NCBI RefSeq assembly: GCF_900114055.1
Contig: NZ_FORR01000021.1
Span: forward strand, 1 to 58,204
Source of the DNA: Thermoflavimicrobium dichotomicum
GTDB taxonomy: Bacteria; Bacillota; Bacilli; Thermoactinomycetales; Thermoactinomycetaceae
Reading direction: 5' to 3'
DNA length: 58,204 nucleotides
Part shown: positions 7,039-14,516 of the stretch, piece after piece
Layout: each line of letters begins with the position of its first letter
Position numbering within the stretch: the stretch's first letter is position 1
Notes under the pieces: model-generated
Told to the model about the DNA's origin: nothing
The model's input: the letters and a program-made list of their open reading frames with translations, nothing else
Database searches by the model: none
Translations under genes and position numbers: made by a program

Positions 7039-9108
7039 TTACTCCGGTTGATTTTTTGTCTCTCTTCCGGCCATAAACGGCGACGAAATGCCTTCGTATG
7101 ATAGATGGAGAGTCATGCCCACTCTGGCATGGTCCAAGTTATGGCAATGATCCATCCAGATGCCGGGGTTGTTGGCTCGGAAAGCAACTTCGTACGATTT
7201 GCCTGGAGCCACATTCAACGTATCGACCCACCATGGGCTTCCAGTGACAGGCTTTCCGTTTTTGGACAGCACGAGCATGTGATGGCCGTGCAGATGCATC
7301 GGGTGATCCATCCCGCTGCGGTTGATGAACGTCGTTTTCACCCATTCTCCTTCTTTCACCATCAGCATGGGCGTTTCCGGGAACACTTTTCCGTTGATGA
7401 GCCACAAGGCATTAAAGCGCCCATCGTAAAAGCCCATCTTGTTGTCAAACACCATGGTATACTCACGATCAAAGGAATGCGGGGTATTTGTGCCTGGTTT
7501 CGGCTTTCCATATAGGGCTGGATCAAATGGTTTCAGGTCTTTGGGTACCTTTGGCACTTCCCCTTTCCCATCTGGGCTGAGCAATAATCCTGCGGAAGAG
7601 GGGTTGTACTCCCTCGAACCAGTCAAAAACACCGGATGGTTCGGCATCGTAAACCGTATATCATAGCGGCCCCCAGCGGCCAATTTCAATTCTTGGTTGG
7701 CGATTGTGTTTGGTTGGTGGACATCATTCCCATCGATCGCCACCACTTGGAAAGGAGCGCCAATAAGTACAAATTGCATGGGCAAATTCGACGTGTTTGC
7801 CAAACGTAAACGAACTTTCGTTCCCTGTTTCACGATTTGCCTTTTGACGGTATCCGCATCATTAAAAGCGAACACTTCCCCTTGCCCTGTTTTCCATTGG
7901 TGACCGAGAACTGTGATTTCTTTCTCTTCAGCCAGCGGTTTCTTCGGTTCCACGACCAGATAGCCAAAAAGTCCTTTCTCCACTTGCAAATCGGACTGCT
8001 GGTGCGAATGATACCAGTAGGTTCCCACCTGATTTACCCGGAAGCGGTACACATACCGTTCATTGGGTTGGACAGCATCTTGCGTGACTCCTGCCACCCC
8101 ATCTTCCCTGTTTGGAACGTTGAGGCCGTGCCAATGAATGGTAACACCTTCCTGAATGTCTTTGTTAATCAAGGTGACTTCCACCAGTTCCCCTTCCCGC
8201 ATGCGAAGTTCCGGTCCTGGGATTTGTCCGTTGAATGTCCATGCGTCCACCACCTTTCCGGAAATGAGCCGTACCTTTTTCTTTTGGGCGACAAGCGTGA
8301 AGCGGCGATCTGGATGACCCGACGGGCCTTTCAATTCCGTCACGGAAATGTTTTTTTCGTTTCCAGAGGCGTGATGGGCATGGTGAACACCATGTCCCTC
8401 GGTTGTTTGGTCTCCGAAATCTACATTTTTATGATCCATCATGCTGAACCGGTCAGGTAGGCGACTTTGTTCCATATTCAAGAAAAACCATCCCAAACTG
8501 ACGACGATGACAATGACTGCCACAGAAATTTTTCGCATGATCCGCACGAGCCAACTGGGCTTGACAAACGATTGCATTTGGTAACGTTTTTTCTGCATCA
8601 GCCAGATTGTGATAACGAACAGCACAAAAATCACTCCATCATACAACCAGGAAACCGGCAAAACGATCGTATTCCAATAACTGAAAAACGAACCCAAGAC
8701 GGCTGCCCGCACCGGCACGACAAACACCGGATTCGCCGCACTCAGGCGGAGCTCCTGGAAATCTGCAAGCGAATCTTCTTTACTGTTCGCGATCCGGTTC
8801 AATGTGGGCAAGGTATATGCCAAAGTAAAAGCCACAGGTAGCAAGAGGGGAAGCAAAACGGTCCAAACCTTTTCCGCAACCAATTTCCATCCCAACATTC
8901 CCCCTTCCAGTGTAACCATCCCGGCGTGAATCAGGACAATGAATAAGATGAGAATATACAGGATCCTCGCCCGCTTGGCCTTTTTCCGAAAGGTCCGTTC
9001 TTCCGAATGGTACGGAAGATTCTTGATCATACGCGCGTTCCAAATGAACAAAATCCACAAGAGAAACGCCACGACAGTTTCTGTATAGCTGAGCAGCATC
9101 AGGAACAT
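7039..9108 (-). CDS. Multicopper oxidase with N-terminal multi-helix membrane domain
   Basis: 689 residues. The first ~210 residues form about five membrane helices (for example 50-66, 82-100, 150-171, 194-211), followed by a His-rich linker (residues 239-247, GHGVHHAHH). The rest is a three-domain laccase-type oxidase. Copper ligands are all present: HWHG 325-328, YHSH 366-369, HPMHLHGH 602-609 and HCHNLDH 654-660, with Met665 as probable type-1 axial ligand. The enzyme should couple oxidation of a substrate (Cu(I), Mn(II), phenols) to reduction of O2, with the active part outside the membrane. The substrate is not evident. Start ATG 9108 has AGAGGAAG before it. It lies downstream of the lia operon, separated by a terminator. 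Confidence 0.88.
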   Translation of the reverse strand: MFLMLLSYTETVVAFLLWILFIWNARMIKNLPYHSEERTFRKKAKRARILYILILFIVLIHAGMVTLEGGMLGWKLVAEKVWTVLLPLLLPVAFTLAYTLPTLNRIANSKEDSLADFQELRLSAANPVFVVPVRAAVLGSFFSYWNTIVLPVSWLYDGVIFVLFVITIWLMQKKRYQMQSFVKPSWLVRIMRKISVAVIVIVVSLGWFFLNMEQSRLPDRFSMMDHKNVDFGDQTTEGHGVHHAHHASGNEKNISVTELKGPSGHPDRRFTLVAQKKKVRLISGKVVDAWTFNGQIPGPELRMREGELVEVTLINKDIQEGVTIHWHGLNVPNREDGVAGVTQDAVQPNERYVYRFRVNQVGTYWYHSHQQSDLQVEKGLFGYLVVEPKKPLAEEKEITVLGHQWKTGQGEVFAFNDADTVKRQIVKQGTKVRLRLANTSNLPMQFVLIGAPFQVVAIDGNDVHQPNTIANQELKLAAGGRYDIRFTMPNHPVFLTGSREYNPSSAGLLLSPDGKGEVPKVPKDLKPFDPALYGKPKPGTNTPHSFDREYTMVFDNKMGFYDGRFNALWLINGKVFPETPMLMVKEGEWVKTTFINRSGMDHPMHLHGHHMLVLSKNGKPVTGSPWWVDTLNVAPGKSYEVAFRANNPGIWMDHCHNLDHARVGMTLHLSYEGISSPFMAGRETKNQPE

Positions 9109-9221
9109 CTTCCTCTACCTCCTCCCTCCTTCAAAAGTAAAGAAAAAACAGTTTTCCCCAAACGAACTGGAGGGAGATTTTCTTCTACGACTCTGGTAGG
9201 AGAAGGATTCCGACCAAAAAA

Positions 9222-9246
9222 TAAAAAAGGCGCCCTTTTAGGCACC
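9222..9246 (-). terminator. Terminator of the liaGFSR operon
   Basis: On the minus strand GGTGCC / GGCGCC (one T-G pair) with loop TAAAAG is followed by TTTTTTA. It lies 10 bases after the liaR stop and separates the operon from the multicopper oxidase gene. Confidence 0.75.
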
Positions 9247-9255
9247 CTCTTCCGC

Positions 9256-9888
9256 CTAGTCCACCAACTTGTTCCGGTGAGCATAGACGGCCGCTTGCGT
9301 GCGGTCATCCACCTGCAGTTTGTCCAAGATGTGGGTGATGTGTGTTTTGACCGTGCGGATGGAAATAAACAAGGCATCGGCGATTTCCTGGTTGGTTTTC
9401 CCTTCAGCGACCAACTTCAAGATTTGCATCTCCCTTGCAGTCAGCGCCTCATGCGGCTTGGCTTCATCCGTGCGCCGCATCCGAGACAGGACTTTTCCTG
9501 TCACTTCCGCTTCCAGCACGGGTTGCCCCTTCATCGCCTGCCGAATCGCGTCAGCAATTTCCTGCGCTTTGGACGTTTTGAGCAAATAACTGAAAGCCCC
9601 CGCTTCCAGCGCCGGATACACCTTCTCATCGTCGATAAAACTTGTCAGCACGATCACTTTCGGGGCATCCGGCCGGCGACAGATTTCCCTGGTCGCCTCA
9701 ATCCCATCCATTTCATTCATCACCAAATCCATCAGGACCACATCCGGCTTTGTTTCCCGTGAAAGTCGAACCGCTTCTTTTCCATTGGCCGCTTCCGCCA
9801 CCACTTCAAAGTCCGGCTGGGTCTTCAAATAAGTGGCCAGGCCAATCCGAACCATTTCATGGTCATCTACAATCATGACGCGAATCAT
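9256..9888 (-). CDS. liaR: LiaR/VraR-type response regulator
   Basis: 210 residues from ATG 9888. The receiver domain begins MIRVMIVDDHEMVR, with the phosphorylated Asp in VVLMDLVM and the conserved Lys in YLLKTS. The C-terminal LuxR/NarL helix-turn-helix is LTAREMQILKLVAEGKTNQEIA, then ISIRTVKTHITHIL. I chose ATG 9888 over the GTG at 9897 because it forms an ATGA overlap with the liaS stop. It is the output of the Lia cell-envelope stress system, normally activated by LiaS and restrained by LiaF. The usual main target liaIH is not in the window. Confidence 0.9.
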   Translation of the reverse strand: MIRVMIVDDHEMVRIGLATYLKTQPDFEVVAEAANGKEAVRLSRETKPDVVLMDLVMNEMDGIEATREICRRPDAPKVIVLTSFIDDEKVYPALEAGAFSYLLKTSKAQEIADAIRQAMKGQPVLEAEVTGKVLSRMRRTDEAKPHEALTAREMQILKLVAEGKTNQEIADALFISIRTVKTHITHILDKLQVDDRTQAAVYAHRNKLVD

Positions 9889-10919
9889 TCCACCCACTCC
9901 CTTTCGATGATCGGTACTTTCACGACGATTTGGGTTCCTTTGCCGGGTAACGAAAAAATCTCCCCCACCCCGCCAATTTCGGTGGCCCGCTCTTGGATGG
10001 AGGAAAGCCCCACCGTGGATGTTTTCATCTTGCTGGTGTCGAATCCGATACCATTGTCGATGATCTTCAGCATGATTTGTTTATTGGCATGGAGCAGTTT
10101 CACCGTCACCGAAGTCGCCTGCGAGTGGCGCAACACATTGGCCAAGCCCTCCTGGGCGATTCGAAACAGATGGTCTTCGATCCCTTTGGGAAGACGCTGG
10201 ATGGATTCATCGATTTCCCACTCGACATGGATCGGATGTTTGGCTTGAAAATCAGCCAGGAGCTCTGTCAAGGCTTCAGGCAAACTCCTCCCTTCCAAGG
10301 TGACCGGGCGCAAATGAAGTAGCAAGGCGCGCATTTCCCCTAATGCATTCCGGGCCATTTTTTCGATCAGGGCCACTTGGTCAGTCAATGCGGCTGGAAC
10401 GGCGTTATTTTGTTCCAGCAAGGCCGCTGTCACCATGGAAATGGCAAACAGTTGTTGGCTCACTGCATCATGGAGCTCCCGCGCCAGGCGTTGCCGTTCC
10501 TCAAACACAGCTTTTTCCGTCGCCAGTTTCTGCAGGGAAAAAACCTGTTTCTCTATACGTTCAGCCATCCGATTCAATGATTGCCCGATCAAGCCGATTT
10601 CATCTTCTTCCAAAGGCGGTACCCGATAAGAAAAATGCCCCCCTTCAAATTTCAAAATGGCTTCGTCCAACCGTTCCAACCGCTTTTTGAGCCTTTTTCC
10701 ATAATAGTAGCCGAACCATGTCCCAAACCACAGGGTATACACTAGCAAGGGGAAGATCAATGGGATGTTGAGAAATTCCACCGACATCAGGACGGACAAT
10801 TTCAACTGAAAGTGGACACTGATCAAAAACACGATCAAAAGAGAGGAAAAAAGCGAAACCGCCACAGAAAAGAGCATGATTTTCCACTGGATATTGAGCC
10901 CTTTCTTTTTCATAGACAT
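9885..10919 (-). CDS. liaS: LiaS-type sensor histidine kinase
   Basis: 344 residues. Two membrane helices (about residues 13-33 and 52-70) enclose a very short extracellular loop, typical of intramembrane-sensing kinases. A HAMP-like segment (RLERLDEAI, YRVPPLEEDEIG) follows. The HisKA_3 H-box is RQRLARELHDAVSQQLF, and the HATPase has HSQATSVTV and DNGIGFD. The product should autophosphorylate on the H-box His and phosphorylate LiaR. Its start overlaps the end of liaF by 10 bases and its stop overlaps liaR by 4, so translational coupling is likely. Confidence 0.9.
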   Translation of the reverse strand: MSMKKKGLNIQWKIMLFSVAVSLFSSLLIVFLISVHFQLKLSVLMSVEFLNIPLIFPLLVYTLWFGTWFGYYYGKRLKKRLERLDEAILKFEGGHFSYRVPPLEEDEIGLIGQSLNRMAERIEKQVFSLQKLATEKAVFEERQRLARELHDAVSQQLFAISMVTAALLEQNNAVPAALTDQVALIEKMARNALGEMRALLLHLRPVTLEGRSLPEALTELLADFQAKHPIHVEWEIDESIQRLPKGIEDHLFRIAQEGLANVLRHSQATSVTVKLLHANKQIMLKIIDNGIGFDTSKMKTSTVGLSSIQERATEIGGVGEIFSLPGKGTQIVVKVPIIEREWVE

Positions 10920-11446
10920 CTCACACTCACATCACCAAACAAAACGGAAACCAATATTTTGACTTTTCTTTTGCTCATGGCGTAGCCTGGTGTCTCTGTC
11001 TCCAGATGTGGGCGAAAACCTCTTGCCTCCCGTCCCAGCACTTCCAGTTTGCCCAAAGTCACCGAAGCGTCCACAGAGACTTCCAGATCATAAGGAAGAT
11101 AAATGTTCACATCCCCAATCCAACCGCTGATCATGATCTGCTTTTCGCCTTCGGAGATCATCGCTTTAGTCAGGTCCAGCTTCACATCGGTGAATCCATG
11201 GGAAATCTGCAAGTCCTGGAGCTCATAGTTCGATTCGAGCCGATGAAATTTGCCGATCCACTGTTTGTTGCGGTCGCGGTTCTTGCTTCCGCTGCGAAAA
11301 AGGTGAAACCCGACAAAGAAGAATAGGAGCGAAAACAGCAAGCCAAACGCGTTGACTTGCATGAACAATTGAAGCAACAAGGCCAACAGAATGACACCTA
11401 GAAAACAGGATAGCCGAATATATTTTCTTTTTTGCAACCGCCGCAC
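10910..11446 (-). CDS. liaF: LiaF-type inhibitor of LiaRS
   Basis: 178 residues starting at GTG 11446 (SD GGGGGGGAG). Two membrane helices near the N-terminus (LSCFLGVILLALLLQLFM and FGLLFSLLFFFVGFHLF) are followed by a cytosolic beta-rich domain with the repeated pattern GFTDVKLDLTKA, SGWIGDVNIYLP and SVLFGDVSVRCL. This is the LiaF/VraT C-terminal domain. In B. subtilis LiaF keeps LiaS off in the absence of envelope damage. It is shorter than B. subtilis LiaF (about 240 residues), mainly at the N-terminal membrane part. Confidence 0.88.
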   Translation of the reverse strand: MRRLQKRKYIRLSCFLGVILLALLLQLFMQVNAFGLLFSLLFFFVGFHLFRSGSKNRDRNKQWIGKFHRLESNYELQDLQISHGFTDVKLDLTKAMISEGEKQIMISGWIGDVNIYLPYDLEVSVDASVTLGKLEVLGREARGFRPHLETETPGYAMSKRKVKILVSVLFGDVSVRCL

Positions 11447-11463
11447 ACACTCTCCCCCCCTTT

Positions 11464-12336
11464 CTAATGCAAATCTATTTGCCCGCTGGAAACCTTGAGT
11501 TTGACTGGAAATTTTCCCGAACCGACCGTTCCCTTGAGCACATCATCTCCCCTTATGGTCGCCTGTAAACCAGGCAAATCGCTCTTGATTACACCTCTTT
11601 GGATCCGCGCCTCCAACCGGAAGTCGGCATCTTGCGGCATATCGATGGTGCCGTGCCCTGCGCTGATCTCCATTTGGACAGGCCCTGTCAATTGATCAAT
11701 CTGCGCTTTCAAATGCCCCAATGAAATCGACGCATCAAACCCTCCCGCAAAACGATTCAATTTCACTTGTCCTGATTCCACCTTGAAAGTTGCCTGCCGG
11801 GTTTGAAGCCCTTCCACCACCAATTGCCCTGATGAGCATTGGTAACTGAATCGGGAAGCATGGACATTTTTCACTCGAGCCTGACCGGACCCGATCTCCA
11901 ACCGAATTTGATCCCATATCGAATGGGATTGATCAGCAGGAGAGGCCAACATTACATTTCCAGAGGTGAGACGAATATCCAAACGGGACAGCCGATCTTG
12001 CGGCAGGCGCACCACAAATGACCTTCCACGATTCGAAAGAAAGTCCGAAAACGAAGGCGTGATGTCCATTTGCAAGACAGACCCGCTTCGCTGAACTACG
12101 AACGGTTCATTCCATCTGGCTTCCACTTCCACACGAATGTCTTTGCGCCGTTCGGGTACCAAGCGGAGATATGTATACCCCGCCTCGATTTGCAACGTTT
12201 TCACGTCTTGAACATCAAACGTCCGCACTTCGGTACGAAGCGGAAATAACCATTCCCCCATTTTGCTATGCATGAGCGTGACAAGTATTAAAACAACTCC
12301 GATTCCCATCATCATGAGTCCCAACACTTTTTTCAT
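11464..12336 (-). CDS. liaG: LiaG-type DUF4097 membrane-anchored beta-helix protein
   Basis: 290 residues from ATG 12336 (SD AAAGGCGG, 6 bases; the ATG at 12342 lies too close). One N-terminal helix (VLGLMMMGIGVVLILVTLM) anchors a long beta-repeat domain with regularly spaced short strands such as LDIRLTSGNVML, SYQCSSGQLVVEGL and TFKVESGQVKL, the DUF4097/adhesin pattern. It is the first gene of the operon, as liaG is in the core liaGFSR unit of B. subtilis. Function of LiaG is not established. The 17-base gap to liaF supports co-transcription. Confidence 0.82.
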   Translation of the reverse strand: MKKVLGLMMMGIGVVLILVTLMHSKMGEWLFPLRTEVRTFDVQDVKTLQIEAGYTYLRLVPERRKDIRVEVEARWNEPFVVQRSGSVLQMDITPSFSDFLSNRGRSFVVRLPQDRLSRLDIRLTSGNVMLASPADQSHSIWDQIRLEIGSGQARVKNVHASRFSYQCSSGQLVVEGLQTRQATFKVESGQVKLNRFAGGFDASISLGHLKAQIDQLTGPVQMEISAGHGTIDMPQDADFRLEARIQRGVIKSDLPGLQATIRGDDVLKGTVGSGKFPVKLKVSSGQIDLH

Positions 12337-12538
12337 AACCATCCGCCTTTAAAAGAAACTACCTCAAACATAATGGAAATGGCTTGCGTGATAGAACATT
12401 CCATGGTTGGATTCTGATCTCCTACTCCAGTCGGATCTCCTTATCCAAAAGGGTTAGCAAGCCCTTATTCCCCATCTCCACAAATGATAATATAAGATAA
12501 GGTCAGAACTCATCCTATTTCCTTGAAAGGATGGTAAG

Positions 12539-12991
12539 ATGCGCTGTACTTGTGGAATTGAATCGAGAGAAAAATGCCAATCCATCCAACATGCAATCAT
12601 TATGAAAGAAGTGGAAACCATTCGAAACTACTCCCTGCATCGATTGAGAGTGGATGCCTATTGCCTTCAACATCCGGATATCCATTTGGTTTCCGCCAAA
12701 TCCTTCGCCGCGCATCTGCTTGGCATGTGCATCGCCATGGAATTTAACAGTGCCCCCGCCTTGTATCAGGTGATCCAGAAATGGGGTTATGGCAAAGGCG
12801 ATTTGGAAAAACCGCCGATGCTCTCCTCTTTTGGTGATTTGACCATTGAGCACCTGCTGGATGCCCATGACGCCGATGAATACGCCTTGCGAGTACGGGA
12901 ATATGCGGCAAGTGTTTGGAATGCCTACGAGGTGTACCATGGCTTGGCCCGCGACTGGCTCCAAAAAGCAAAAGCAACGGTTTTTCGCTGA
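12539..12991 (+). CDS. DUF5946 family protein
   Basis: 150 residues; SD GAAAGGATGG and AT-rich promoter-like sequence (GATAATATAAGAT) upstream. It begins MRCTCGIES with a Cys-x-Cys pair followed by a helix-rich body. The segment RLRVDAYCLQHPDIHLVSAKSFAAHLLGMCIAME matches the pattern of DUF5946 proteins (conserved VDAY-LQHP). Function unknown. It is divergent from the lia operon and followed by its own terminator. Confidence 0.7.
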   Translation: MRCTCGIESREKCQSIQHAIIMKEVETIRNYSLHRLRVDAYCLQHPDIHLVSAKSFAAHLLGMCIAMEFNSAPALYQVIQKWGYGKGDLEKPPMLSSFGDLTIEHLLDAHDADEYALRVREYAASVWNAYEVYHGLARDWLQKAKATVFR

Positions 12992-12998
12992 AGAAGAG

Positions 12999-13033
12999 AA
13001 AGGGAACAGTCTTCGTATCCAACTGTTCCCTTT
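12999..13033 (+). terminator. Terminator after the DUF5946 gene
   Basis: Perfect 12-bp stem AAAGGGAACAGT / ACTGTTCCCTTT with an 11-base loop, starting 8 bases after the stop codon. The T tract is short. Confidence 0.65.
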
Positions 13034-13094
13034 CATCATGGATATATACTTTACCGAAATACACCCGGATCGGATGCGCCACCACTTTAACTAT

Positions 13095-13125
13095 TAAAAA
13101 AGCTGCCCCTATTAAAAAGGCAGCT
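13095..13125 (-). terminator. Terminator of the SDR gene
   Basis: On the minus strand AGCTGCC / GGCAGCT around TTTTTAATAGG, followed by TTTTTTAA, placed 21 bases after the SDR stop. Confidence 0.8.
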
Positions 13126-13145
13126 CTCATGTTTGGCTACAGGGA

Positions 13146-13892
13146 TCAAGGCTCATAGATCATTTTTCGTGTCATACCGCCATCGATTACGATATTGGAT
13201 CCAGTGATAAAATCATTTTGGTCAGCGGTCAGGAACAAACATGCATTGGCGATATCTTCAGGCTTCCCGACACGTCCAGCCGGATGCTGCTTATGGTCAA
13301 TTTCCCTTAATTGTGAATAGTCCCCTGTTTCAATCCAACCAGGACTGATGGCATTGACGCGAATCCGATCAGGACTTAAAGAAACTGCCAAAGCATGGGT
13401 AAGTGCCAATATTCCGCCTTTGGAAGCCGCATAGGCTTCTGTATCAGGTTCTGACATCAACGCTCGGGTCGAAGCAATGTTGACGATAGCACCTCCGCCC
13501 TTCTTTTTCATGATTTTAGCCGCTTCCCGCGAGCATAAAAAGACACCTCGCAGGTTGACATTCAAAATGTGATCCCATTCTTCTACTGTCAGCTCATAAG
13601 GAGATTTCCAATAGCTAATTCCTGCATTATTGATTAATATATCGAGACGACCATACCGATCTTCTGTATTTTGCATTAAGGAAACAATCTCGTCTGGCTG
13701 ACCAACATCCACTACCTGAATAAACGGCTCTCTTCCGATGCTCCGGATAAGATCTGCTGTTTTTTGACTATCTTCTGCATTCCGGTCGGCAATGATTACG
13801 TTTGCTCCATGTTTTGCATATGTCACAGCAATGCACTGGCCGATTCCTCGACCTGCTCCAGTTACAATAACGACTTTATCTGCAAAGTTCAT
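13146..13892 (-). CDS. Short-chain dehydrogenase/reductase
   Basis: 248 residues from ATG 13892, chosen because AAGGAGG precedes it by 6 bases; the frame is open another 24 codons upstream without an SD. The NAD(P) motif is VTGAGRGIG, then NNAG, catalytic Ser in NIASTR and the YAASKGG motif (YxxxK). The classical SDR fold of about 250 residues fits FabG/glucose-dehydrogenase-like enzymes. Asp at the end of strand 2 (IIADRN) suggests NAD(H) preference. Neighbours do not reveal the substrate. Confidence 0.82.
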   Translation of the reverse strand: MNFADKVVIVTGAGRGIGQCIAVTYAKHGANVIIADRNAEDSQKTADLIRSIGREPFIQVVDVGQPDEIVSLMQNTEDRYGRLDILINNAGISYWKSPYELTVEEWDHILNVNLRGVFLCSREAAKIMKKKGGGAIVNIASTRALMSEPDTEAYAASKGGILALTHALAVSLSPDRIRVNAISPGWIETGDYSQLREIDHKQHPAGRVGKPEDIANACLFLTADQNDFITGSNIVIDGGMTRKMIYEP

Positions 13893-14117
13893 AACTGCCT
13901 CCTTGAGTTGAAAAATTCTTTCATTATACAAGTATACAAGTGGGATAGTAAAATTGAAAACCATGATCCAGCATTGAGAAAGACTGTGATGAGTTTCATG
14001 TAGCAGATCGGAACCTTAGGAGACAGAAATTGCGAACTGCCGAGAAAAATAGTGATTGACAGAAGAATTCCATATCGTTTTAATCTTAGATAGAAAAAGC
14101 TCCGGAGGTGGTTACCG

Positions 14118-14291
14118 ATGAAACGAAAATGGTTTTTTATTAGTGCTATTATGACATCATTACTGCTAAGTGGCATTGACTCTTGTGCTGCTCTCATAGA
14201 GTCTTGTTCCTTAGATTCTTCCCAAATCAAAGACAAAGCTAGAGATTTTCTCTCTTGCAAAAGAAAAACGGAAGCCCCACTAATAACATAG
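14118..14291 (+). CDS. Possible small secreted or membrane peptide (57 residues)
   Basis: ATG 14118 is preceded by GGAGGTGG at 9 bases, a strong SD. The peptide begins MKRKWFFISAIMTSLLLSG, a convincing signal-peptide-like n- and h-region, followed by DSCAALIESC and a basic end with three cysteines in all. The end overlaps the first arm of the terminator at 14264-14306. No family recognised. Coding status is uncertain because it is short and the region otherwise looks intergenic. Confidence 0.4.
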   Translation: MKRKWFFISAIMTSLLLSGIDSCAALIESCSLDSSQIKDKARDFLSCKRKTEAPLIT

Positions 14292-14306
14292 GCTTCCGTT
14301 TGTTTT
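14264..14306. terminator. Terminator of the feo operon (bidirectional)
   Basis: ACGGAAGCC / GGCTTCCGT stem with a 14-base loop. On the minus strand the stem is followed by TTTTTCTTTT. It sits about 27 bases beyond the last feo gene. Confidence 0.75.
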
Positions 14307-14332
14307 ATTGTCCTATGTGTGTTAAATCGATA

Positions 14333-14503
14333 CTACGATCTATCTTTATTAGGATGCTGGGCTTGATTACACAGTACAACAGCACAGCTTTCTTTTACTG
14401 AGCAAGCGGCACATTTGCTTTGTTTTGTTTTTTGAAAATAGCGGTAAAGAACCCAACCAGAATAACCAAAAATCAGAGTCCCAAGTAGAAAGTTAATCAC
14501 CAT
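14333..14503 (-). CDS. FeoB-associated Cys-rich membrane protein
   Basis: 56 residues from ATG 14503 (SD AGGGAGG). One membrane helix (MVINFLLGTLIFGYSGWVLY) is followed by a basic stretch and the motif CAACSVKESC with a later Cys, typical of the small FeoB-associated Cys-rich proteins. It is the third gene of the feo operon. The role is unproven; cytoplasmic Fe2+ handling at the FeoB pore is commonly suggested. The longer open frame upstream overlaps feoB and is not needed. Confidence 0.8.
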   Translation of the reverse strand: MVINFLLGTLIFGYSGWVLYRYFQKTKQSKCAACSVKESCAVVLCNQAQHPNKDRS

Positions 14504-14516
14504 TTGCCAGTCCTCC

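Noticed and set aside
9007-9762. 251-codon plus-strand open frame
   Set aside because: Antisense to liaR and the oxidase start, with low-complexity composition and no SD; a shadow of the GC-richer coding strand.
12515-13039. 174-codon minus-strand open frame
   Set aside because: Antisense to the DUF5946 gene, which has an SD, family motif and terminator.
13889-14260. 123-codon minus-strand open frame upstream of the SDR
   Set aside because: No SD or family features, and it overlaps the SDR start region and the small plus-strand peptide frame.
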